From positions 45,400,193-45,464,192 of the forward strand of contig JAVMKO010000005.1 of assembly GCA_032164245.1 (NCBI GenBank): 64,000 nucleotides of DNA, given 5' to 3'. Below the pieces are notes generated by a model. That model searched no databases and had not been told where the DNA came from. It saw only the letters and a program-made list of their open reading frames with translations. Shown in pieces: positions 20,401 through 32,400 of the stretch. The stretch comes from Sternotherus odoratus. Taxonomy: Eukaryota; Chordata; Testudines; Kinosternidae. Numbering within the stretch: the stretch's first letter is position 1; every line of letters starts with the position of its first letter. The position numbers and the translations under genes were made by a program.

Positions 20401-23400
20401 GCCGGCTGCTAGCAGCAGGAGCTTGCAACCCCTGCATAACTGGGTGGCGATCCCCAGAGGGGGCGTGACCCCCACTTTGAGAACCAATGTTGTAGAGGAA
20501 CCAGCGTCTCATTTGCAGGCTGTTTAGTTTAGAGTACAGTAGAAACTTGATTTTACCAACACCAATCTCACAAATAACTCGTTATATGAGCCATTTTTCC
20601 AGAGAGAAAAATATTATACAATGAAAGTAATGCTGAGGAAGAACAGGCAACAAGGCCTTTAGTGCTTTTGAAAGAGCTTTTCATCAGCTTAAAGGACAAG
20701 CAGAAAGTGATGCAGTGTACCGTAGTGCACCAGACATACAGCAATTTTGGGATGTTCAGTTTTAACAGCTTTTTGATTTTTATGACCTCCTCAATTCCCA
20801 ATTAGTTTTGTAATATTGGGTTTATGCTGTATCTCTAAGATGTCCATTATGTTGCTTCCCCTCTAATGTATCTCTGCCTGCAGTCTCCTGTCCAGCTGGG
20901 TGCTCCTTGGCTATGTTAGCACAGCGCTCCTCTTCCCACTCATCCTTCGCACAAATAGCATATCCTAATGGAAAGTGGGTGATCAGGGTTCCCACTCAGT
21001 CAGTGGTTGACTTTTCCCTTTTTTCTCTGCAGGTTGTGCAGAAGTTTGTCAGTGGCTTGGAGACTCACATTAAGGATAGAGACCAGTTCAGGAACTGCCT
21101 TCTGCCTTGTGCTCCAGTGCGGGGCGAGGGTGCAAGGTCAGAGAAAATGCATTTCTTTCTCTCTGCCCCTAGGAGTTAGTCTGTGCTTGAACAATGCAAA
21201 ATTGGTTGTGGGGAGAAGGGTTTATTCTGTTAATCCAGCCATTCTGTTAAGTAGTGCCTAACCACAATTTTTCATAAACCTGTTTGTCATACGCTTCTAG
21301 AAGGACCCTAAGCTTTTAAAGGGTCTGGAAATGCAGAGTTATATTTGATATGCAGCTAGTTCCCTACTGCCATGTACAGCAAGTTTCAGAGTTTGACAGA
21401 AAATCTACAAGCACCACTAGCACCTGACCAGTTTCCCTCTTTGACTGAGGGTTTTTTATTTTAAATAGGAAAAGGACATGATATCATTTTAAGATGTTCT
21501 TTTTCATTTGTGCTGGACAAAAGTAGTGTGCATTTTCCTAACAATAACATTTTTTTTGGGCAGAAATTTGGTTCATTCATACTGTGAAAGTCTTATTAAA
21601 CTACTACTTGGAATTGAGACCTTACAGGTAAGGACACTTTAACATATTCTTTTCAGTTGTGGCTATGTATTTGGGGACGTCTAATGCTTACGAAAGCAGA
21701 AGACTGGTAGAGCTGGTCACACTGAAGACAATTTTTACAAATCTGCTGATGCTTCTCAGTCCAGACTAGCTCCCCTGCTTTTCCAGTCCTGAGCTTTACA
21801 ACACAGATCTAGTGGTTTAAAGGGAAAGGTCAGAAAAGTGAGAGATGTGGATAGGGAAAAGAATCAGTTGAGGGTGCAGGAAGGCAAGAGAATAGTAGTT
21901 ATAAGGACATCAAGGACTGCCTCAATGTGCATGTTCCAGGCTTCAGCCTTTAGTCTCTAATCTTGAGACCTGCTGAACAGTTGCTGCTCCAGCCATGGGC
22001 CATCACTCCATTCTGGGGAAGTGGGACTGGTGAGAATCCATCTGGGCGACTGCATGGTGGGAACTTAGGGTGTTTTGTGGGGAGGTTCAGCTCCCCTATT
22101 GAAGAAGTGGGAAAGGTTTCAATAAAAAAAATCTCTTCAAGGTACTTCTATGGCCCCCATTATCACAGTTTTGAAAGCCTGACAAACCTTCAAGAAGTGC
22201 TAGTAACACACCATACTAATCTACTTCCCCAAGGACTTGAGGGAGGGGGCCATTGGGGTGTGACAAGTCCTCCCCTGCTATCTTGTGGCAAGAGCAAGCC
22301 AGTCCCATTTGCAGCATACTGCATGCTTATACTCTTCTGAATAGGTGGCAGTCATTGCCCTTCACTTTCCTGAATTACTTTCCTGGCACATGTCCTGCGA
22401 AAGAAGCCGTACAAATGAAGCACAGTGTATTGTAATAGTACTTCAGGTTAACGGAGCCTTTCCTTGCAAGGCACTTTGTTAATCATAAGTGCACTATAAC
22501 AATCTCTGAGGCAGAGGGCAGTAGCTGCTTGCTACAGGCTGCTGCACCAGTGAGCAAGGCTTATCAGGAGCCAGGAGGGAAAATGTTTTTTTTTTTTAAT
22601 CCTCTTGTAATTCCAACATCTTAATGATTTTTGTTTTAAATAAATTTTGAAAAATCCCATTTGGGCATAGGCCATGTGGGGGAAAATTAGAGCCAGGAAG
22701 GGGAGTATTTTATATAGGAAGTGTGTCTGAAAGTAGGGAGTTAAAATAGAAACTTTTTTCAGCCTTACCTGTAGTGGTTGTTTCTGATGTCTCCATCAGA
22801 GAGGTTACGTAATGGAGATTGGGGAAGGTTTGCATGCTGTGTGTGTTCTGTCTGTGCTTGTGAGAGGAGAATTCCAATGAGCAAAGTTTCTTGCTCATGC
22901 TTTTGGGTTCTTTATATGCTGTGTGAATGCAGTGCCTAGGACACTGGGCCCAGTGCTGAATAGGGCCTCTGAGCACTAGCACAGTCTTAAAAAAAAAAAA
23001 TCAGCAGCATACTACCACCTTTCTCCTTTTCTGTTTTAGCCTGCTGTTATAACATTGTTATTGGAGAAGCTCCCTGAGTTCTTTTTTGACACGTGAGTGC
23101 ATTAATATCTTCTCTCTTACCTGACCTGAAACCTTGTCTGTTGAGTGTGATTCCAGGTGTTTGCTTTTAATAAGGGGTCTCAAACTCAAATGACTGTGAG
23201 GGCCACATGAGGACTAGTACATTGGCCAGAGCAGTGGTCGCCAACCTTTTGGTCCGCAGAGACCACCAAAGTGGTGCGGCGCGGACCCCCCCGCTCGACT
23301 CGCCGCCCTCCCACTCGAACACTGCTGCTCGGCCCTCCCCCTCCCCCGGCTCGAACGCTGCGGCTCGGCCCTCCCCCTCCCCCGGCTGCAGCGGCGCGGC

Positions 23401-26400
23401 TCGGGCCTCCCCCCCCCCCCCCGGCTGCAGCGGCGCGGCTCGGGCCTCTCCCCCCCCCCCCCGGCTGCAGCGGCGCGGCTCGGGCCTCCCCCCCCCCCCC
23501 CGGCTGCAGCGGCGCGGCTCGGGCCTCCCCCCCCCCCCGGCTGCAGCGGCGCGGCTCGGGCCTCCCCCCCCCCCCCGGCTGCAGCGGCGCGGCTCGGGCC
23601 TCCCCCCCCCCCCCCCCGGCTGCAGCGGCGCGGCTCGGGCCTCCCCCCCCCCCCCCCGGCTGCAGCGGCGCAGCTCGGGCCTCCCCCCCCCCCCCCCCGG
23701 CTGCAGCGGCGCGGCTCGGGCCTCCCCCCCCCCCCCCCCCGGCTGCAGCGGCGCGGCTCGGGCCTCCCCCCCCCCCCGGCTGCAGCGGCGCGGCTCGGGC
23801 CTCCCCCCCCCCCCCCCCGGCTGCAGCGGCGCGGCTCGGGCCTCCCCCCCCCCCCCCCCCGGCTGCAGCGGCGCGGCTCGGGCCTCCCCCCCCCCCCCCG
23901 GCTGCAGCGGCGCGGCTCGGGCCTCCCCCCCCCCCCCCGGCTGCAGCGGCGCGGCTCGGGCCTCCCCCCCCCCCCCCCCGGCTGCAGCGGCGCAGCTCGG
24001 GCCTCCCCCCCCCCCCCCCCCGGCTGCAGCGGCGCGGCTCGGGCCTCCCCCCCCCCCCCCCCGGCTGCAGCGGCGCGGCTCGGGCCTCCCCCCCCCCCCC
24101 CGCAGCGGCGCGGCTCGGGCCTCCCCCCCCGGCTGCAGCGGCGCGGCTCGGGCCTCTCCCCCCCCCCCCCCCCCGGTTGCAGCGGCGCGGCTCGGGCCTC
24201 CCCCCCCCCCCCGGCTCCAGCGGCTCGGGGCCCCCCCAGGCTCGCGTGGCGTGGCTCGGGGCCCCCCCAGGCTCGCGCGGCGCGAGACGGGAGGAAGTAG
24301 CAAGCCAGCGCTTGCTGGCCGCCGGGGACGGGGCGGGACAGGCGCCCGCAACCTCTTGCCTGCCCAGAGGGGCGGCCATGAGGGAGCCCGGTGCCGCGGA
24401 CCACTCAAATTTGGCGACCGCTGGGCCAGAGGACTGCACCACTGACACCCCTCCCCCCTTTCTGGCCCTGCCCCCACTTCGCCCCTGCCCTGCCTCTTCC
24501 CACCCCTTCCCTGCTCCCAATCCAACCTCTTTCCCAAAATCCCCACCCCCAACTCCACCCCCACTCTGTCCGCAGGGGGTGCAGGAGGGTGTGGGGTGTG
24601 GCAGGGGCTCAGGGCAGGGAGTTGGGGTGTGGGGTGTAGGAGGGGTGAGGGGTGCGGCAGGGGTTTGGGGTGCAGCAGGGGGCTCAGGGCAGGGAGTTGG
24701 AGTGCAGAAGGGGTGGGGGTGTGGCAGGGGGCTTAGGGCAGGGGGTTGGGCTGCAGGAGGGATTCGGGGGCGGGCTCTGGCCTGGTGTGCACTGGGGGCT
24801 GGGTAGGCTCCCTCCCCTGTCCCCTGCCGCTTCAGGAAGTGGCCAGAACCATGTGGTGGGGGACAGGGCTCCATGTGCTACCCTGGCTGCTCCTCCAGGT
24901 ACCTCCCTTGAAGCTCCCATTGGCCACGGTTCCCCATTCCTGGCCAATGGGAGCTGTGGGGGGTGGTGCCTGGAAGCGAGGGCAACACACACAGCCCTCT
25001 GCTTCCCCTCCCCCAGGGGCTGCAGGGACTTGGTGCTGTCCGCTTCCCAGAGCAGCGGCGGGGGCAGGGCAGGTAGGCAGGGAGCCTACCTGCCCTGCTG
25101 GGTGTGTGTGTGTGGGGTGTGGTGAGCTTGGTGGGTCACAGAAAATAACCCCTGGGCTGCATGTTTGAGACCCCTGCTTTTAATCAATGAGTAAAGTTTA
25201 ACCAAAATGACTATATATATAGTCATCTCTTCCTCAGATTCAGTGTTTTCATATATATATATGTACACACAGCATATAGCAGAGGACAAGTCTGAAGATG
25301 GGGAATTCCCCCGATGTGGCGTGCTTTCACTGGGTATTGGTGCTTACATAGGGTATATTGTGCAGTATGCTATAGGCAGAGGCACTATAGGAGTGGAATT
25401 AAAAGGTGTCCCAGTGGAGTCCAGAGCACAACAATGACTTTTACATCTGAAAGAACTGAGATCCCTTTCAGCAATCTGCCTCAAAAACTCCAAATTCCCC
25501 TGTACTGTGGGACTCAGGAGCTCCCCAGCAAAGACTCCTTCCTTTTGCATAGCTCAAGAGTATGCTGCTCATCATGTAACTTTTTACAATAATGTGATTT
25601 TAATTTTCAGGTTTCCTTTTTTCTTATGTCACACTCCTGGAAAAACAAAAACAAAATTACATATACCCCTTCCCCCCACCAACCACAACTAGAAAATTTG
25701 CCTTCAAAAACATAATTAAACTTATATTTAAAGTTGCTCTCACACAAGCTACAAAACAAGGTGGAAAAAAAGTTTTTGAAAATATGGAAATGGTCAGTTA
25801 AATTATGTTAATGGAATATTAATATTTATTAATGAAAATATTAATGTAAAATTGTCCTTACACATGTTTAAAATATCCTTAACTCTGACCTACAATATAT
25901 AATAGAATTATAGAATATTAGGGTTGGAAGGGACCTCAGGAGGCCATCCAGTTCAACCCCCTGCTCAAAGCAGGACCAGTCTCCAACTAAATCATCCCAG
26001 CCAGGGCTTTGTCAAGCCTGACCTTAACCTCTCCTTCCTTAGAGGTTTTTTATCTAGGCACCCTTTCCAGTGCTTCACCACCCTCCTAGTGAAAAAGTTT
26101 GTCCTAATATCCAACCTAAACCTCCCACACTGCAACTTGAGACCATTACTCCTTGTTCTATCATCTGCTACCACTGAGAATAGTCTAGATCCATCCTCTT
26201 TGGAACTCCTTTTCAGGCAGTTGAAAGTAGTTATCAAATCCCCCCTCATTTGTCTCTTCTGCAGACTAAATAATTCCAGTTCCCTCAGCCTCTCCTCATA
26301 AGTTATGTGCTCCAGCCCCCTAATCATTTTTTTTGCCTTCTGCTGGACTCTTCCAATTTTTCCACGTCTTTCTTGTAGTGCAGGGCCCAAAATTGGACAC

Positions 26401-29400
26401 AGTACTCCAGATGAGGCCTCACCAATCCTGAGTAGAGGCGATTGATCATGTCTCTCGATCTTCTGGCAATGCCCCTACTTACACAGCCCAAAATGCCACT
26501 AGCCTTCTTTGAAATAAGGGCACACTGTTCACTCATATCCAGGTTCTCATCCACTGTAACTCCAAGATCCTTTTCTGCAGAACTGCTGCCTATCCATCCA
26601 GTCCTTAGTCTGTAGCAGTGCGTGGGATTCCTCTGTCCTAAATGTAGGATTCTGCACTTGTCCTTGTTGAACCTCATCAGAGTTCATTTGGCCCAATCCT
26701 CGAATTTGTCTATCTATACTTACAAACTTTGTCAATGTTTACATGGCCTAAATATATTTACTGCTAGCCTGGATTCTGCTGTAGTATGGGCAGAGCTTTT
26801 GAACTCTTCACTAATGCAGTTTTGATGCTATTTGTGACATTCGTGTATAGAGGAGGCCTGAAGCTATCACACTGAGTGCTCCTTTGCATGCCAGAATGCT
26901 TGTAGTGCTGAGGCTCGATCTCGGACGACACTCTGAAAACCGTTGGTTTCTGGATGCTTAGGAAGTGAGAACTGTGAATGGTTCGCCATACTTTTGTACT
27001 GAAATCTGCAGTGGTTGTAAATGAAATTTTGCAGGTAGCTAATCCGAGGGCCTGTTAAGCTCCATAGTTCTCCAAAAATATTTAGAAGAAATTTCTTTAC
27101 TAACTGAGAGCTAGCTGTGAGAAGCTCTGCTGCAGTGGAAACTGGTCCAAAGCATAAAGGTTTGCATTTTGCATAGTTGTACTTAGCTCTCCCCTTGCCC
27201 TTTATTTTGGTAAATACATATTTCTCTTTCTAGCTGAATTTGCCTTGCATACTTGCATTCAGTCCATGGGCACCACATCATTACTAGTTTAATATTTAAA
27301 ACGAAAACCAATTCCTCTAGCTGAATGCTATTCTTTCAAAGTCTAGCACAATGGTGGGTAACTAGTAATGAACTGTGTATCAGGGCAATAATGAGAATCT
27401 GGAGAAAAATGGACAGCCATTCTACATTGTTTCCAACTTTGGCTTCTCTAACAGTCTTGCTTAACAGTGATACTGGTGTTGGCTCTGTCAGTAGGATGTA
27501 ATACTGACATGTATTTCACTTGTTCTGATGTTTCAGAGTGGGCACCTTTGGAACTAATTTTCCCCGTCTTATTATCAATCAGTTTAAATGGCTTGACAAA
27601 ATACTTGACAGCAAGGTAAGTACTAATGGTGCTTCAGAAATATGTTTTCTCCATTTAGTTCATTGAGCATCTTCAGATGGGATGAAATAACTATTTTACA
27701 CGAAAGCTTATGCTCCAATACGTTAGTTAGTCTTTAAGGTGCCACAGGACTCTTTGTTACCTCTATTTTACTTGTAGGGGATAACAGGCACATACTGCAC
27801 AAGTATGGGAGGGGTCAAGCAACCAAAACCTGGTGGGAAACCCTATGGCTTTTTAAAAAATACTATATTCAAGCCATGTATGATATGGCTATTATGAATC
27901 TTAAGATTTGACCCACAAATCTTAATATGTGGTCTGATAGAAATTTTGATGATAATGATAAAGTGGAATAACTTTGGCACCAAATTACAGAAGTTACTAC
28001 TGTGGGTCAGTGAGGGTAAAAAGTGGGGAAGATATAAGTATGGAGCGACTGTAATCATACTAAAGATATCTTTGACCATTAAATGTCTTGCAGTCTTTCT
28101 TGGATGTAGGAGGAAATGTACAGTAGTGGATGTCAGGAAGGCACATGTCCCACTCCCTGCTAACCCCACAAGAAAGACAAGATCACTTGCTGGCAAGAGG
28201 CCCTTTAGATTTGCAGGCACAGTTGCCTGACACCTAAAGATGACTGTTTTTTATTTTCCTTATTTGCTCCTGACGGACCATTCAGCTTGTAGCCTGAGGA
28301 TTTAAAATGTTAGCTGTGCATTTGAAACACCCAGTCAGGAGTCTGTAGTGGAGTTAACACCTGACGTAACTAACTCCCAGTGAAATAAGTGACAGACCTC
28401 CCATTGACTTCAGTGGGAGTCAGGAGCATATTGGCTTGAGACTCATTTAAAGAGCCTTGATCTAAGGCCTAGTCTGCTCTTAAAACTTGGGTTGATGTAG
28501 CCAAGGTGCTCAGGAATGTGAAAATTCCATACTGACCTAACCCCCAGTGTACACTCAGCTAGCCTGATGGAAGAATGCTTCCATTGACATAGCTTCCATC
28601 GCTTAGGAAGGTGGAGTTCTTGCAGCAACGGAAAAACCCCTTCCATCACTGTAGTCTGTCTTTGCACTACAGGCTTATAGCAGTATAGCCATGACGCTGT
28701 ACCTATGCCGCCAAGTGCCTATAGTGTAGATATGGCCTAAGTTGTTCTGAAGTGAAGAACTTCATTGTTGTTTAACTGCCTGGTCTCATTACTGAAAAGA
28801 ATGGATTGTAGTGAAGAGCTAACTGTATTTGACAGTTTCATCAACACATTTGAGAACTGTTGCCAAGAGGTAGATGAGAAAGACGGAGGAGTCTGGTAGA
28901 GAATTAGAGATGGATTTCATATAATTGTTCTAGTTTTCTGTGTTCTCTGCTTCCCTTTTCTGTTTCTTTTTTTTTTTTTAATCAGTCTGTCTTTGTTGCT
29001 TACTCAGTACTCAACTACCATTACTAATGAGAACAACTGTCCCATAGGGTTTGAATGAAAGAGGGTTGCTGTCAATTGTAAAGGCTTGGTTGTTTTTATC
29101 TTCCAATTTCCTTTGACCAGCAAAATAATTGGGGTTTTAACAGCAAAATATGCAGTGCTTTAAAAATCACAGTGTGATTTAAACTGTCATTTGGCTAAGT
29201 GGAGAAGGCACCAGACTGGGACTCAGGAGATCTATGTTCTGTTCCCAGCTCTGCCATTGGCCTGCAGGGTTATTATGGGCAAGTCACTTCACCTCCTTGG
29301 GCCTCAGTTTCCCCATCTGAAAAAAGGGGATTATTACCTCATTTGTAAAATGCTTTGAGATTTACTAATGAAAAGTGCTAGTGGTGGTGAAATTGTCATA

Positions 29401-32400
29401 TCCGAGTGTTTCCCTCTTCTGCAGGATCTCGTCATGAAATTAATGCAGATGGTTAGTGTTTCTCCAGTGCCAATCCAGCATGACATTATCACCAGCTTAC
29501 CAGAGATCCTGGAGGATTCCCAGCAAAGTGAAGTTGCCAGAGAGGTTAGGTAAGGCTGTCATTCTTGCTGTCTCGTAATCTTTTGCACTGTGTGTGCTTT
29601 ACTCCCAGTTATGCAGTGCACTAGAAGTGAGATATGTCTTTATCAAATTGTGAATTCCGCTTTGTTTTGTATCTTCCATTTTGTTGTAGGGGCTGAGCAT
29701 ATGTCTAATCTTGCCCTGGGGCAGATTATTATGATGTATCCCAGACTCTGCTCAAGATGAGTGTGACACACCTATTTTTTGAGTGACTATGTGAGGTGGG
29801 GGGCATTCCCAGGTCCTAGCATATGTGTCTGCACAAACACCAATCCTCCCTCCCGTGGAGTTGGAGTTAACTCCCTAGATCAAGCACCATGGTCAACAAT
29901 AAAACATTTTTTTTAACTCGGGCAAAGCCAGGCGTAGACCCAGGTCAGGCTCTCTGTCAGGAGTTACACAGACTCCCTTGCCCTGATACACTACCCTCAA
30001 GTCTGGCTAGGCACATATGCAGACTCCTTACCCCCCACCAATGCAATCCCTGCTTGGGTCAGTCCAACCTGTCTGTGCACTCTGATGTTGGTCTGTGCAG
30101 TGAGCTCAAACTGCTGGGTCTTGCTGTGCTATCTCAGCAGTCCTGTTGTCTCCAGGCTGTGTGTCTGTAAGAGCCCAATTTTGCAAGCACCATTGGCTCG
30201 CTGCTAAAGTAGGGTGACCAGATCTCCCGATTTTATAGGGACAGTCCCAATTTTTGGGTCTCTTTCTTATTTTGGCTCCTATTTACCACCCCCCAACCCG
30301 ATTTTTCATATTTGTTGTCTGGGCACCCTACCACTAAGCAACTCCTGTGCTCTGGTGTCTCCCTGCCCCAGGTGGTCCTTGTTCTGGAGTGGCACTCCCC
30401 CATCTTAGATTTAAGTTTTTGTGGGCAGTGACTGTCTTTTACTCTATATAGTGCCTAGCACAATGGACACCTTGGACCTTTAGGTTCTACTGCAATAAAA
30501 ATAATTCATAATAAAATTGAATATCATGTAATAATGTGTATGTACAAGGTGGCAGAATTAAGTTTGCCTAGGCAACTTTTGACTGCTTGGCTGAGTAACC
30601 TTAAAATTTCCCCCAAAATGCTCTGTCAACCTCGCAGCATTTACACTGGGGGGTTAGGTCAACTCCTATTTTGTTTAGGAGTGTGGATTTTCACACCCAG
30701 GAGTGATATAGCTCTGTCAATCTAGATTTTAAGTGTTGGCCATGCCTGGTGCTCTAACTCTGTGTCTATGATGTAGGAGGGTGGGCCTGAGAGCATGACT
30801 GAGGCATGTGGAAGGTCAGTGGGACCAGAGCATGCTCAGTAACATGGAATGTTCAGAAATTTTAAGAACAAAGTCTCTAACAAATCTCTACTGAGCATGG
30901 GAAAATGGGTGCTTTTCGAGCTTTATAATTTGGCCAAAACTGGATGGATTTTTATAGGAGCAGTAAAAAGCATCTCACTGACTCCAGGACCAGTCCTTGC
31001 CAAGGTTCAAGTCCTTGCGCCACCTGAAAACTGAGTCTTATACTGGAAACTGCTAGGCATTGCTCCCAGTCTGGCCCAAAATAACAGTGAGAAATAGCAG
31101 AGGTAACAAAGTCCTGTGGCACCTTAAAGACTAACTATAAAGTTTTGAAGCATAAGCTTTCGTGGGCTAATACCCACTTCGTCGGATGCAAGCAGTGGAA
31201 GTGTCCAGGGGCAGGTATAGAAAAGTAGGCAAGAACCAGGTAGGAGGTAACAAGGTTAGTCCAATTAGGCTGAACCAGCTTGTTCTCTCCAATCAGGGAG
31301 GGTGGGTTATTCTTCTAGCAGTTGAATAGGGGGTGTGAACTCGGAGGGAGGAGAAGCTATTATTTAGCAAGCCACTCAAGGTCTTTGTTCAGTCCCAGAT
31401 TGATTGTGTTAAATTTGCAAATGAATTTCAGCTCTGCAGTTTCCCTTTGCACTCTGGACTTGAAGTTTTTTTGCTGCAGTATGGTGACTTTTAAATCTGT
31501 AATTGTGTGTCCAGGCAGGTTGAAGTGTTCTCCTACAGGTTTTTGTATATTGCCATTCCTAATATCTGATTTGTGTGCATTTATCCTTTTTCGTAGGGAC
31601 TGTCCAGTTTGGCCGATGTACATAGCAGAGGGACATTGGTGGCATATAATGGCATATATGACATTGGTTGATGTGCAGGTGAATGAACCAGTGATGGTAT
31701 GGTTGATCTGGTTAGGTCCTGTGATGGTGTTGCTGGTGTAGATATGTGGGCAGAGTTGGCATCGAGGTTTGTTGCATGGATTGGTTCCTGAGTTGGAGTT
31801 ATTGTGGTGCAGTGTGCTGTTGCTGGTGAGAATCTGCTTAAGGTTGGCAGGTTGTCTGTGTGCCAGGACTGGCCTTCCTCCCAAGGCCTGTGAAAGTGAG
31901 GGATTATTGTCCAGGATGGGTTGTAGGTCACTGATGATGCGTTGCAGAGGTTTTAACTGAGGACTGTAGGTGATGGCCAGTGGTGTTCTGTTGTTTTCTT
32001 TCTTGGGCTTGTCTTGCAGCAGCAGGCTTCTGGGTACATGTCTGGCTCTGTTGATCTGTGTCCTTATTTCCTTGTGCGGGTATTATAGTTTTGAGAGAGC
32101 TTGGTGAAGATCTCGTAGGTGTTGGTCTCTGTCTGAGGGGTTGGAGCAAATCCGATTGTACCTCAGTGGTTGGCTGTAGACAATGGATCATGTGGTATGT
32201 CCGGGATGGAAGCTGGTGGCATGAAGGTAGGCATAGCTGTCGGTAGGTTTTTGGTATAGGGTGGTGTCGATGTGGCCGTCATTAATTTGCACTGTGGTGT
32301 CTAGGAAGTGGACTTCCTGTGTGGACTGGTCCAGACTGAGGTGGATGGTGGGGTGGAAGCTGTTGAATGGTGGAATTCTTCCAGAGTTTCTTTCCCATGG

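Larger units (their letters stand above)
23172..25176. mobile_element. Outer hAT element of a nested pair
   Basis: Inverted ends (AAGGGGTCTCAAAC and GTTTGAGACCCCTG) are flanked by an exact 8-bp duplication, CTTTTAAT, at 23164-23171 and 25177-25184. This is the hallmark of hAT transposition. A second hAT element lies inside. The part at 24570-24770 is a G-rich degenerate tandem repeat (gggcagggagttggggtg-type units). No transposase seen. Confidence 0.88.

Noticed and set aside
23383..24217. CRISPR-like regular repeats
   Set aside because: Units abut with only a C run between them; no unique spacers, no cas genes, and a eukaryotic context.
23167..24874. Very long open frames on both strands (Gly/Ala/Arg- or Pro-rich)
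   Set aside because: They translate the 21-unit minisatellite; all frames are open because the unit lacks stops. No start context, family or splice logic.
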